Notes under the pieces: model-generated
The model's database searches: none
What the model was told of the DNA's origin: nothing
The model's input: only the letters and a program-made list of their open reading frames with translations
Part shown: piece by piece, positions 37,544-45,805 of the stretch
Layout of the letters: each line of letters starts with the position of its first letter
Numbering within the stretch: position 1 is the stretch's first letter
Assembly: GCA_003963115.1 (NCBI GenBank)
Contig: RXJQ01000058.1
Coordinates: forward strand, 26,542 to 90,541
Direction of reading: 5' to 3'
Origin: Burkholderiales bacterium
Lineage (GTDB): Bacteria; Pseudomonadota; Gammaproteobacteria; Burkholderiales; Burkholderiaceae_C
Length of the DNA: 64,000 nt
Translations under genes and position numbers: made by a program

Positions 37544-39507
37544 GATGAGCTGATCTCCGCCAGGTGTTGGGCTGACGAGCCCAGATAGGCCTCCACCACG
37601 CGCTCATTGGCACGCACCTCGGCGGCCGTGCCTTCGGCAATGGGCTTGCCGCCATCGAGCACGATCACGCGGTCGGCCAGTTCGGCAACCACATCAAGGT
37701 GATGCTCGATCAGGATGATGCTGATGCCGCGCGACTTGATGGTGCTGATCACGCGCTTGAGCTTCTCGACATCGGGCTTGGACATGCCCGCTGCCGGCTC
37801 ATCGAGGATCAGCACATGGGGCTTGGCGGCCAGCGCCCGCGCGATCTCCATGAAGCGCTGGTCACTGTAGGTCAGGTCGGCCGCGATGACACCCGCCTTG
37901 TCCTGCAAGCCGACCAGCGTCAGCAGGGCCAGTGCATCGCTCATGGCCTGACGGTCTTCCGCACTGGCCAGACCGGCCGCCACCAGGGGCCAGGGCATGC
38001 GGTAGGCGCCCTTCATGGCAATGGCCACGTTTTCAATCGCCGTGAGGTCGGCGAAGATCTGCAGGTTCTGGAAGGTGCGGCTGATCCCCAGGCGGTTGGC
38101 CGCCAGCAGGCCCTTGCCCGAGATCAGGTGCTTGCCCAGCCAGATCTGGCCCGATGTGGGCTTGTACAGGCCCGAGATCACGTTGATCAGCGAGGACTTG
38201 CCCGAGCCATTGGGCCCGATCAGCGCCAGAGCCTCGCCCTTGGCCAGCGCCAGGCTCACACCGTCCACCGCCTTGACGCCACCAAAGTGCAATCGCACGT
38301 CCCTCACATCGACCACGGCGCTGCCTTGATCACCTTGTGCCGGCAAAACCTGGTCGAGCACCGAAGGCGAAGGCAGGGGCGTGGAGGCCAGCTGTAGCAG
38401 CTTGACCAATTGGTGGCTGAAAGAACCCATCAGGCCTTCGGGCAGCCCCACTACCACGGCAAACAGCATCAAGGCGAAAAGGCCTTTGCGCCACTCTTCC
38501 AGATTGGATGTGACCAGGGCAATGCCCAGCAGGAGCAGCATGGCCCCCACCGGTGCCAGCGATTGAAAGCGCACCTCGCGCTGACGCATGGCCTGAATCA
38601 ACTGGACCAAAGCCAGCAGGGCTCCCACGCCCGCGATGGCCAGGAACACCGGTTTGTTGGACAGCAGATTGGGCAGCAGCACAACCAGCACGGCGCCCAC
38701 CAGCGCACCCCATACCGACTTGCGTCCGCCAAGCACATTGCCCAGCAACAAAGTGACGCTGAGGTCATAGCCAAAGGCTTGAGGCTGCAGGAAGCCGAGG
38801 TTGAAGGCGTAAAGCCCGCCCGCGAAGCCGGCCAGCGCCGAGCCGAAGGCAAAGGCCAGCACCTTGTGCTTGAGCGCGCCAATGCCCAGGGCATCGGTGG
38901 CAATCGGGCTGTTGCGCAGCGCGGCAATGGCATAGCCCCAACGCCCCTCCAGCAACTGCCGCGAGGCGAACCAGACCAGGCCGAGCAGGCCCAGTGTCAA
39001 CCAAAAGAATGTCGTGGCCGTCATCGCCAGGCCACCGTGGAAGGCCGGCCGGTTGACCGACAGGCCCTGCGCACCTTGCGTGATCGATTCCAGCTCATTG
39101 AGGCACAGGACAGCGAGCGAGCCGAAGGACAGTGTGGCCAGTGCGAACTGCGGGCCTTCGAGCCGCAATGCCGGGAAGGCCAGCAAGGTGCCCAGCAGCA
39201 GGCCGATCAGCCCGGCCACCAGCAGGGCCGGCACCAGGCCAAAGCCATGCGTGACCATCAGGCCGCCCGCATAGGCGCCGATGCCGATCATGCCCGCATG
39301 AGCGAGGTTGACCTGCCCCAGATAGCCCACGGTCGCGTCAAGGCCGATGAGGGCAATGGCATAGATGGCCAGCAGGGTGAGCAGGCCCATCGCATAGGCC
39401 GAGTGCCCCAGGAACAAAGGTAGGCAGGCCAGCACCACCAGAGCGATCAACTCGGCCAGGTTGCCGGCGCTGTGTCGTGTCAGTTGCTTGAGATTCAGGG
39501 CAGCCAT
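37540..39507 (-). CDS. fused ABC permease-ATPase (LivM-LivG type)
   Basis: 655 residues. Residues ~1-345 are a LivM-like permease with about ten membrane helices and the GYLGQVNLAHAGMIGIGAYAGG motif. About 395-655 are a LivG-like ATPase: Walker A GPNGSGKSSLIN, Walker B VLILDEPAAGM, C-terminal VVEAYLG. The ABC signature reads LTYSDQR where LivG normally has a Gly (as in LxYGxQR), an unusual change. An ATG at 39507 with GGAAGG ~10 nt upstream was preferred over a GTG at 39516. Confidence 0.88.
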   Translation of the reverse strand: MAALNLKQLTRHSAGNLAELIALVVLACLPLFLGHSAYAMGLLTLLAIYAIALIGLDATVGYLGQVNLAHAGMIGIGAYAGGLMVTHGFGLVPALLVAGLIGLLLGTLLAFPALRLEGPQFALATLSFGSLAVLCLNELESITQGAQGLSVNRPAFHGGLAMTATTFFWLTLGLLGLVWFASRQLLEGRWGYAIAALRNSPIATDALGIGALKHKVLAFAFGSALAGFAGGLYAFNLGFLQPQAFGYDLSVTLLLGNVLGGRKSVWGALVGAVLVVLLPNLLSNKPVFLAIAGVGALLALVQLIQAMRQREVRFQSLAPVGAMLLLLGIALVTSNLEEWRKGLFALMLFAVVVGLPEGLMGSFSHQLVKLLQLASTPLPSPSVLDQVLPAQGDQGSAVVDVRDVRLHFGGVKAVDGVSLALAKGEALALIGPNGSGKSSLINVISGLYKPTSGQIWLGKHLISGKGLLAANRLGISRTFQNLQIFADLTAIENVAIAMKGAYRMPWPLVAAGLASAEDRQAMSDALALLTLVGLQDKAGVIAADLTYSDQRFMEIARALAAKPHVLILDEPAAGMSKPDVEKLKRVISTIKSRGISIILIEHHLDVVAELADRVIVLDGGKPIAEGTAAEVRANERVVEAYLGSSAQHLAEISSS

Positions 39508-39512
39508 CTGTG

Positions 39513-40391
39513 TCACACCTTCCTGATGGTTGCTTTGCCAAACAGGCCGTTGGGGCGCATGGCCAGCACGCAGATCAGCAGCACGATGCCCGGTGCCTCG
39601 CGCCAGCCCGAGCCCAGGTAGACGCTGGAGAGGCTTTCCAGCGCGCCCAGCACCACGCCGGCCAGCACCACGCCAAAGCCCGACTCCAGCCCGGCCACCA
39701 CCGCCACGCTGAAGGACTTGAGGATCAGGCCGCCGGCCATGGTCGGGCCCACCGTGGTGATGGGGGCGATCAGGATGCCGGCAAATGCCGCCGTTGAGCC
39801 CGACAAGGCATAGGCCAGGGACACCGCCCGTTGCGAGTGGATGCCCATGAGCTCGGCCACGCTGGCGTCGGCCGCCACGGCATCCACCGCCTTGCCCAGC
39901 AGGGTCTTGCGCCGAAACAGCTCGATGCCAAACATCAGCAGCAAGGCCCCAACCACGATGGAGACTTCATACCAGGTGACGGAGATCGAGCCCAGGGTGA
40001 TCGGGTCCGAGGGGATGGGCGTGGGCAAGGGGCGGTCATCGCGCCCCCACACGTTCTCGGCCACCGAGTTGGCGAACAGACCGAGGATAATGGTCAGCAG
40101 GATCCAGCCTTCGTTTTTTTGCTGCAAGGCCAGTCGCACGCCCAGGCGCTCGATCAGCATGCCCAGCAAGGCGCCGAAGCCCAGCGTCAGGATCATGGCC
40201 AGGGCATAGGGCATGCCCGTGCCAATCAAGGTCAGGGCCACGAAGGCCGACACCATCACTCCTTCAGCCTGCCCGAAGTTCAGGCTGCGAGACGGCGCGT
40301 AGGTGAGCTGGAAGCCATAGGCGATGAGCGCGTAGGCCATGCCCATGGCGCCACCTGACACCGACATCTGGGCGACAACCATCCAATCCAA
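39513..40391 (-). CDS. HAAT-type ABC permease (LivH-like)
   Basis: 292 residues with about eight membrane helices. AYGFQLTYAPSRSLNFGQAEGVM carries the LivH-type NFAQGE-like motif as LNFGQAEG. Forms the membrane channel with the LivM domain encoded next. Stop is separated by a few bases from the next start; 35 nt downstream of the binding-protein gene. Confidence 0.9.
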   Translation of the reverse strand: MDWMVVAQMSVSGGAMGMAYALIAYGFQLTYAPSRSLNFGQAEGVMVSAFVALTLIGTGMPYALAMILTLGFGALLGMLIERLGVRLALQQKNEGWILLTIILGLFANSVAENVWGRDDRPLPTPIPSDPITLGSISVTWYEVSIVVGALLLMFGIELFRRKTLLGKAVDAVAADASVAELMGIHSQRAVSLAYALSGSTAAFAGILIAPITTVGPTMAGGLILKSFSVAVVAGLESGFGVVLAGVVLGALESLSSVYLGSGWREAPGIVLLICVLAMRPNGLFGKATIRKV

Positions 40392-40426
40392 GATGACTCC
40401 TCGGTGGTTCGGGTTTCAGGCCAAGT

Positions 40427-41656
40427 TCAACGGTCAAGCTGTTCCAGGCGCTTGCGGTCTTCGTCGTGCGCGAAGGTCACGCGGCCGTCCTTGGCCAGGC
40501 CCACCACGACGCGCTCCTTGCGGAAGGCCTCATGGGTCTCGGGGTGAGCAGGGTCCCAGGTGCTGTAGGGCTTGTTCCACTTGGCGATGGCGCCTTCCAC
40601 CGGCTTTTGCAGGTTCTCCAGCGCGTCCTTGATGGCCTTGCCGTTGGTTGAGCCGGCCTGCTCGATGGCCGCAGCGAGGATCTTCACGGCGTCATAGCCT
40701 TGGGCCGCAGACACCGGCGAAGGAATGCGGTCCACCTTGTAGGCGGCCTGGTAGCTGGCGATGAAGGTCTTGGCACGCGGCGTGAAGGGCTCCTGGATGA
40801 AGGTCTGCGGCATCAGCGCACCGTTGGCCGCCGGGCCGGCGTTGTCCAGGAAGTTGCCCATGGACAGCGTCCACGAGCCCAGCATCGGCACCTTGAAGGC
40901 CAGCTTGTTCATGCCGGTGGCAATGGCCGCCAGCTCGGGGCCGATGCCCACCACGAACAGGCCTTGCGCACCCGAGGTCTTGGCCTTGAGCAACTGCGCG
41001 GTCATGTCCTTGGAGCCGATCGAGAACTTCTCGACGGCCACCACCTCCACGCCGGGCATGCCCTTGATACGCGACAGCAGGTCATCGCGGCCGGAGACAC
41101 CGTAGTTGGTGTCGTCCGCCAGGATGGCCACCTTCTTGAGGCCTAGCTTCTTGATGGCCTCTTCCAGGATGGTCTCAGACTGCACGCCATCATTGGCCGA
41201 GAAGCGGAAGGCATACAGCTCGCCCTTGGGCACCACATTGCCTTCCTTCACCCACTGGCCCATGGCCGCCGAGCCAGCCGCCACCGAGATGATGCGCGGC
41301 TTCTTGGCCTGCTGATAGAACTTGTCGCCGGCCAGCACCACGCCCGTGTTGGCGGTGCCCACCACGGCCACCACATCGTCCATGGAAGCGATCTCCTGCG
41401 CGACCAGGGCACCGCGTTCGTTCTTGGCCTCGTCGTCGCGCTCGACGATGTCGATGAGGTGTTTCTTGCCCCCGAAAGAAACCCCTCCCGCCGCGTTGAT
41501 TTCCTGGATGGCCAGTTTGGCGCCATCGCGTGTGGACACGCCCATGGGTGCGGAGCCGCCGCTGAAAGGGCCGGTCAGGGCGATCTTGATGTTCTGGGCG
41601 TAGCTCAGACTGGAACTGACCGCCAGCACGATGGGCAGGTATGTGAGTTTGAACAT
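40427..41656 (-). CDS. periplasmic amino-acid-binding protein of HAAT importer
   Basis: 409 residues. Signal peptide ending SSSLSYA, then IKIALTGPFSGGSAPMG and AIQEINAAGGV, the classic start of Leu/Ile/Val-type binding proteins (Peripla_BP_6). GGAGACC precedes the ATG. Ligand specificity cannot be read from sequence; location between the ABC permeases and an Lrp gene divergent from the lysine pathway points to lysine or a product of it. Confidence 0.88.
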   Translation of the reverse strand: MFKLTYLPIVLAVSSSLSYAQNIKIALTGPFSGGSAPMGVSTRDGAKLAIQEINAAGGVSFGGKKHLIDIVERDDEAKNERGALVAQEIASMDDVVAVVGTANTGVVLAGDKFYQQAKKPRIISVAAGSAAMGQWVKEGNVVPKGELYAFRFSANDGVQSETILEEAIKKLGLKKVAILADDTNYGVSGRDDLLSRIKGMPGVEVVAVEKFSIGSKDMTAQLLKAKTSGAQGLFVVGIGPELAAIATGMNKLAFKVPMLGSWTLSMGNFLDNAGPAANGALMPQTFIQEPFTPRAKTFIASYQAAYKVDRIPSPVSAAQGYDAVKILAAAIEQAGSTNGKAIKDALENLQKPVEGAIAKWNKPYSTWDPAHPETHEAFRKERVVVGLAKDGRVTFAHDEDRKRLEQLDR

Positions 41657-41809
41657 GCGCAGGTCTCCAATAGAAGCGGTTGTTGCAAAGTGAACGTCAG
41701 CGGCGATGGTGCCCCTGTTCGGATGACCTTCGACTTGGGGTGGATACCGATACCCAACAGCGGCAAAAAGTCTTCGGGATGTGGTGCGTGAATACTTGGC
41801 GTTTCGAGG
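41657..41809. other. intergenic region between lrp-type gene and binding-protein gene
   Basis: 153 nt. TTGGG/CCCAA arms flank a GTATCGGTATC repeat around 41735-41757 (minus-strand reading). No clear terminator; a transporter promoter probably lies here. Confidence 0.3.
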
Positions 41810-42304
41810 CTATTCAGGTCGATCCAACTTGGTCGACAGCATGATGGTCGAGAAGGTGTCGAGCACGCCTTGCACATTGCGGATGCGGTCGATCACGGCG
41901 TCCAGTTCTTGTGTGGAATCGGTCAGCAGCATGGCACACAGGTCATAGCGGCCGCTGACCGAATACAGCTTGGTGATCTCGTGGCGCTTGGCCAGCTCGC
42001 GCACCACCACCGGCTCGTGCCGGGATTCGATCGAGATCAGCACCATGGCCCGGATCACATGGGGCCCGCGGGTGCTGCTCACGCTCACCGTATAGCCTGT
42101 GATGACCCCGGCGTCTTCCAGGGCCTTGAGCCGCAACTGGGCCGTGCTGCGCGCGCAACCCAGGGCCTTGGCGATGTTGACCAGAGGCAAACGTGCGTTG
42201 ACCTTGAGCAGCTCAATGAGCTGATGGTCCATGGCGTCCAGGTTGGGCTTGACGGTGGGCCTGATCGCGGCGGGCTTGGTGGTGTTGGCAGCGGCTTTTG
42301 GCAT
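41810..42304 (-). CDS. Lrp/AsnC-family transcriptional regulator
   Basis: 164 residues. N-terminal helix-turn-helix (about 25-75, AMDHQLIELLKVNARLPLVNIAK and CARSTAQLRLKALEDAGVI), then an AsnC-type ligand-binding alpha-beta sandwich (VISIES-like strand, GRYDLCAMLL). Family members sense amino acids and often control adjacent catabolic genes. No Shine-Dalgarno precedes the ATG; a -10 lies so close that the message may be leaderless. An inverted repeat between this gene and kamA is the likely operator. Met25 is an alternative start. Confidence 0.9.
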   Translation of the reverse strand: MPKAAANTTKPAAIRPTVKPNLDAMDHQLIELLKVNARLPLVNIAKALGCARSTAQLRLKALEDAGVITGYTVSVSSTRGPHVIRAMVLISIESRHEPVVVRELAKRHEITKLYSVSGRYDLCAMLLTDSTQELDAVIDRIRNVQGVLDTFSTIMLSTKLDRPE

Positions 42305-42310
42305 AAAGCC

Positions 42311-42339
42311 ATTATGGCGAGCAATCTGACTGATGGGAA
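42311..42339 (-). promoter_or_regulatory. predicted promoter of the lrp-type gene
   Basis: Minus strand -35 TTCCCA (42339-42334), 17-nt spacer, -10 CATAAT (42316-42311). Transcription would start at or next to the ATG at 42304. The left arm of the inverted repeat lies inside the spacer, as for autorepression. Confidence 0.4.
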
Positions 42340-42361
42340 GTGTGGAAATCAGTCAGATTGC
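42321..42361. promoter_or_regulatory. perfect 14-bp inverted repeat, operator between lrp-type gene and kamA
   Basis: GCAATCTGACTGAT (42321-42334) and ATCAGTCAGATTGC (42348-42361), 13 nt apart. It overlaps the predicted promoter of the regulator gene and ends just before the -35 of kamA, so one bound protein could repress its own gene and activate the pathway operon. Confidence 0.75.
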
Positions 42362-42364
42362 GCG

Positions 42365-42393
42365 TTTTCATCGGCGCAACAGCTGCCGATACT
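42365..42393 (+). promoter_or_regulatory. predicted kamA promoter
   Basis: -35 TTTTCA (42365-42370), 17-nt spacer, -10 GATACT (42388-42393), each 4 of 6 to consensus; 30 nt before the kamA ATG. Weak promoter needing an activator would fit the adjacent operator. Confidence 0.35.
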
Positions 42394-42422
42394 GAATGCA
42401 TGGAGATGGCAGGAGAGTCGCC

Positions 42423-43634
42423 ATGCTGCAGATCATCGAAGCCCCCGTGTCCGTGCAGACCCAGTCCTGTTCGAGCACACCCAAGAAGCTGCTGACTTGG
42501 GAGGAGCTGCAGGCCTACGACCCCGCCAGCGAGCCCTGGCAGAAGCAGTTTGCACGCCGCTACACCCATCACCACGAGCTGATGGGCGTGCTCCACAAGG
42601 TCGAGGATGTGGACGATACCGTCTACAACAAGTTCGCCGTGTCGGTGACGCCCTATATGGCGCAGCTCATGGACCGCGACGACCCGAACTGCCCCATCCG
42701 TCTGCAGTACCTGCCGTCGTTCCATGAGCAGACAAGGCCAGGCTTTGCCACCATGCTCGATGAACTCGGCGAAGAAAGGGACACCATCCCCGGGACCAGC
42801 GTGGTGCACCGCTACCCGCGCCGTGTGCTCTTTCTGGTCAGCAACACCTGCGCCACCTTGTGCCGCTTCTGCACACGCAAGCGCATGGTGTCGCAGCCAA
42901 CAGGCTCGGTCCACAAGGACGAGATCGAGGCCTCCATCGACTACATCGCCAGCAACAAGCACATCGAAGACGTGCTGCTCTCGGGTGGCGACCCGCTGAC
43001 CTTCACCGATGAACGCCTGGACGAGATCCTGGGCACCATCCGCAGCCGCGCACCGCATGTGCGCTTCCTGCGCATCGGCTCGCGCATGGTCGTGCAGCTG
43101 CCCACGCGTATCACGCCCGAGCTCTGTGCCGTGCTGGAGAAGCACCGCGTGCAGATGCTCAACATCCACATCAACCACCACAAGGAGATCACGCCCTTGC
43201 TTCGCCAGCGCGTGAAGATGATCCAGAAGGCCGGCGTGATGATGGGCCTGCAGACCGTGTGTCTCAAAGGTGTGAACGACAGCGTCGAGGTCATGCGCGA
43301 GCTCTTCATGCAGGCCGTCGAGATGGGTGTGCGGCCTTACTACGTGTACTCGACCGACATGGTCGAAGGCGCACACCACTTCATCGTGCCGCATCGCCGC
43401 ATGCTGGAGCTGTACGAAGGCCTGCGTGGCTGGATCAGTGGCCCGGCCGTGCCCACCTTCATCGTGGACGGCCTGGGCGGCCTGGGCAAGCTGCCCATCA
43501 TCCCCAGCTATGTACGCGAAGAGTCTCTGCCCGATGGCAGTGGCACCACCATCAAATGCCGCAACTATGCCGGCAAGACGGTGGAGATGCCGGGCCTGGG
43601 CCAGAACTTCAGCCTGCCCACGCAGAGCAACTGA
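42423..43634 (+). CDS. kamA: lysine 2,3-aminomutase
   Basis: 403 residues. Radical-SAM, PLP enzyme turning L-lysine into L-beta-lysine. Cluster ligands Cys143, Cys147, Cys150 (CATLCRFC); SAM loop LLSGGDPL; PLP lysine Lys356 in DGLGGLGK. Asp312 and Asp349 stand where the known clostridial enzyme has the two aspartates that bind lysine, with the same 7-residue Asp-Lys spacing. EpmB (EF-P modification) is related, but length and the kdd-kamDE context favour catabolism. GGAGAG precedes the ATG. First gene of the operon. Confidence 0.93.
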   Translation: MLQIIEAPVSVQTQSCSSTPKKLLTWEELQAYDPASEPWQKQFARRYTHHHELMGVLHKVEDVDDTVYNKFAVSVTPYMAQLMDRDDPNCPIRLQYLPSFHEQTRPGFATMLDELGEERDTIPGTSVVHRYPRRVLFLVSNTCATLCRFCTRKRMVSQPTGSVHKDEIEASIDYIASNKHIEDVLLSGGDPLTFTDERLDEILGTIRSRAPHVRFLRIGSRMVVQLPTRITPELCAVLEKHRVQMLNIHINHHKEITPLLRQRVKMIQKAGVMMGLQTVCLKGVNDSVEVMRELFMQAVEMGVRPYYVYSTDMVEGAHHFIVPHRRMLELYEGLRGWISGPAVPTFIVDGLGGLGKLPIIPSYVREESLPDGSGTTIKCRNYAGKTVEMPGLGQNFSLPTQSN

Positions 43635-43646
43635 GCGGGGGGTGAC

Positions 43647-44684
43647 ATGAAAACCGCTTGCCCTTACGGCACCCACCGCGTGATCGCGCCCCTTGGTGTG
43701 CTGCCGCAGCCCGCCTGGCGTATCGACAACACGATGGATGTGCGCGACAACGAGATCCTCATCGATGTGCAGGCGCTCAATGTCGATGCCGCCAGCTTCA
43801 CGCAGATCAAGCAGGCTGCGCAAGGCGATGTCGACCGCATTGCGTCCACCGTCCAGGACATCGTGACGCAGCGCGGCAAGCTGCACAACCCGGTCACTGG
43901 CTCGGGCGGCATGCTGATCGGGCGCGTGGCGGCCCTGGGTGCGTCGCTTGCCGGCAAGACGGATCTGGTCGTCGGGGACAAGGTCGCGACCATGGTGTCG
44001 CTGTCGCTCACGCCTTTGCGCATCGACCATATCCAACGTGTTCATCTGGACAAGGACCAGGTCGAGGTGGAGGGCCAAGCCATCCTGTTCGAGAGTGGCT
44101 TGTACGCCAAGCTGCCCGATGACATTCCCGAACACGTGGCCCTGGCCATTTTGGATGTAGCAGGTGCACCTGCTCAGACCGCGAGACTGGTTCAGTCAGG
44201 AGACACCGTGGTCGTGGTGGGCGGCGGCGGCAAGTCGGGCACCTTGTGTGTTTACGAAGCCAGAAAGCGCGCAGGCCCTCAAGGCCGTGTGATCGGCATC
44301 TCGCCTTTCGAGAAGGACTGCCAGCGCATGCGAGAGCTAGGCTGGGTAGACCATGCCTTGCAAGTGGATGCGGCCAATGCGGTGGCCACCATGCAGGCAG
44401 TGGCGGCTGTCACAGAGGGCCGCATGGCCGATGTGGTGATCAACTGCGTGAACCTGCCGCACACCGAGATGGGCAGCATCCTGGCCACGCGTGAGCGAGG
44501 CCGGATCTATTTCTTTTCGATGGCCACCAGCTTCACGGCAGCCTCATTGGGTGCCGAAGGCGTCGGCAAGGATGTGGACATGCTGATGGGAAATGGCTAC
44601 GCCAAGGGCAATGCCGAGTACGCCTTGTCGCTGCTGCGTGAGTCGCCGGCTTTGCGTCGCCTGTTCGAAACCCTTTACGTGTGA
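43647..44684 (+). CDS. kdd: L-erythro-3,5-diaminohexanoate dehydrogenase
   Basis: 345 residues. NAD(P)-dependent oxidative deamination of 3,5-diaminohexanoate to 5-amino-3-oxohexanoate plus ammonia, step 3 of the pathway. Distinct N-terminal GroES-like domain (ALNVDAASFTQI...) with no structural zinc Cys set; Rossmann loop VVVVGGGGKSGTL at about 187-199. The NPVTGSGGMLIG segment matches known Kdd proteins. Starts 12 nt after kamA. Confidence 0.92.
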   Translation: MKTACPYGTHRVIAPLGVLPQPAWRIDNTMDVRDNEILIDVQALNVDAASFTQIKQAAQGDVDRIASTVQDIVTQRGKLHNPVTGSGGMLIGRVAALGASLAGKTDLVVGDKVATMVSLSLTPLRIDHIQRVHLDKDQVEVEGQAILFESGLYAKLPDDIPEHVALAILDVAGAPAQTARLVQSGDTVVVVGGGGKSGTLCVYEARKRAGPQGRVIGISPFEKDCQRMRELGWVDHALQVDAANAVATMQAVAAVTEGRMADVVINCVNLPHTEMGSILATRERGRIYFFSMATSFTAASLGAEGVGKDVDMLMGNGYAKGNAEYALSLLRESPALRRLFETLYV

Positions 44685-44698
44685 GTGGCGAGGCGGCC

Positions 44699-45805
44699 AT
44701 GTCAAGCTGGGCACCCACACTCGCATTGCATGAGCCCGCCCTTGGCGTTGGCTCTCTGTGGCAGCGCATCGAGGCACAGGGCTTGCAGACCGTGGCCGTG
44801 ATGGGCATGAGCAAGAACACAGGCAAGACGGTGTGCTTGAACCACTTGCTGGAACAGGTGCATGCGGCCGGCAAGGCGGTGGGCATCACCTCCATTGGCC
44901 GTGATGGTGAAGACCGCGATGAGGTGTTCGCCATCCCCAAACCGCCCGTGCGCGTGACGCCAGGTTGCCTCGTGGCCACGGCCCGCGATACCTTGCTGCG
45001 GTCCAAGGCGCGGACCAAACAGATTGGTAGTACGGGGGTCCACAGCCCCATGGGCGAGATCCTGATCGTCAAGGCCATGGAGGCTGGTGACATGGAGGTG
45101 GCGGGTGCCTCGCTCAGCCACGATCAGCACAAGGTGATCGGCCTGCTCAGGCAGTGCGGTGCCGCGCATGTTCTGCTGGATGGGGCGCTGGGCCGCAGCC
45201 ACCATGCCTCGCCGGCCCTGGCCGATGGCGTGATCCTGGCCACTGGCGCGGCCATTGGCGGTGGTATGGGCGATGTGCTGCGCAAGACCCGCGAGCGCTT
45301 GGCCATTCTGGGCATCTCTGCTGTGCCGAATCAACTGGCCACACTCGTGCAGCCCGTGTTCACGCAGGGCGGTGTGGGTGTGTGGCAGCGTGACGGGCAG
45401 TGCCTGTTCCATGAGCCCATTGCCACGCTCAATGCCGCACCACCCTTGCTGGCCCTGCAAGCGCAGATGCAGGATACCCAAGGCATGTCGGTCGTGGCCG
45501 TGTCAGGCGCCGTGGGCAAGCTGCTGTGGCGGGCCATCCAGACCTTGCTGGCTCACCACCCAGGCTTGACGCTGGTGGTGGCCGATGGCACGCGCCTGTT
45601 CATCGATGCGGCGGACCTGCATGCTTTTGAACGTGCAGGTGGACACCTGTACGCCATGCGGGGTATCCGCTTGCTGGGCATCACGCTCAACCCGTTTTCA
45701 CCATTTGGCGGCAGCTTCGAGGCACGGGCCTTTCTGGATCAGGCCCGCTCGGCGCTGGCGCCGCATCTGGTCACCGATGTGCTGCTGGAAGAGGAGGGAT
45801 CATGA
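44699..45805 (+). CDS. P-loop protein, candidate lysine 5,6-aminomutase reactivation factor (KamB/C position)
   Basis: 368 residues. Walker A GMSKNTGKT at 36-44 and a downstream GEILIVKAME / HVLLDGALGRSHHAS region with acidic strand ends mark an NTPase. It lies directly before kamD (4-nt overlap), where clostridial lysine loci carry kamB and kamC, genes thought to reactivate the B12 enzyme. GAGG lies 6 nt before ATG 44699; an upstream GTG overlapping the kdd stop is an alternative. Function inferred from context; no MutS-like KamC partner is present. Confidence 0.6.
   Translation: MSSWAPTLALHEPALGVGSLWQRIEAQGLQTVAVMGMSKNTGKTVCLNHLLEQVHAAGKAVGITSIGRDGEDRDEVFAIPKPPVRVTPGCLVATARDTLLRSKARTKQIGSTGVHSPMGEILIVKAMEAGDMEVAGASLSHDQHKVIGLLRQCGAAHVLLDGALGRSHHASPALADGVILATGAAIGGGMGDVLRKTRERLAILGISAVPNQLATLVQPVFTQGGVGVWQRDGQCLFHEPIATLNAAPPLLALQAQMQDTQGMSVVAVSGAVGKLLWRAIQTLLAHHPGLTLVVADGTRLFIDAADLHAFERAGGHLYAMRGIRLLGITLNPFSPFGGSFEARAFLDQARSALAPHLVTDVLLEEEGS

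Noticed and set aside
42423..43634. Alternative call of kamA as epmB (EF-P beta-lysylation)
   Set aside because: 403 residues with the lysine-binding Asp pair and co-operonic kdd, kamDE, kal and kce; no efp or epmA nearby.
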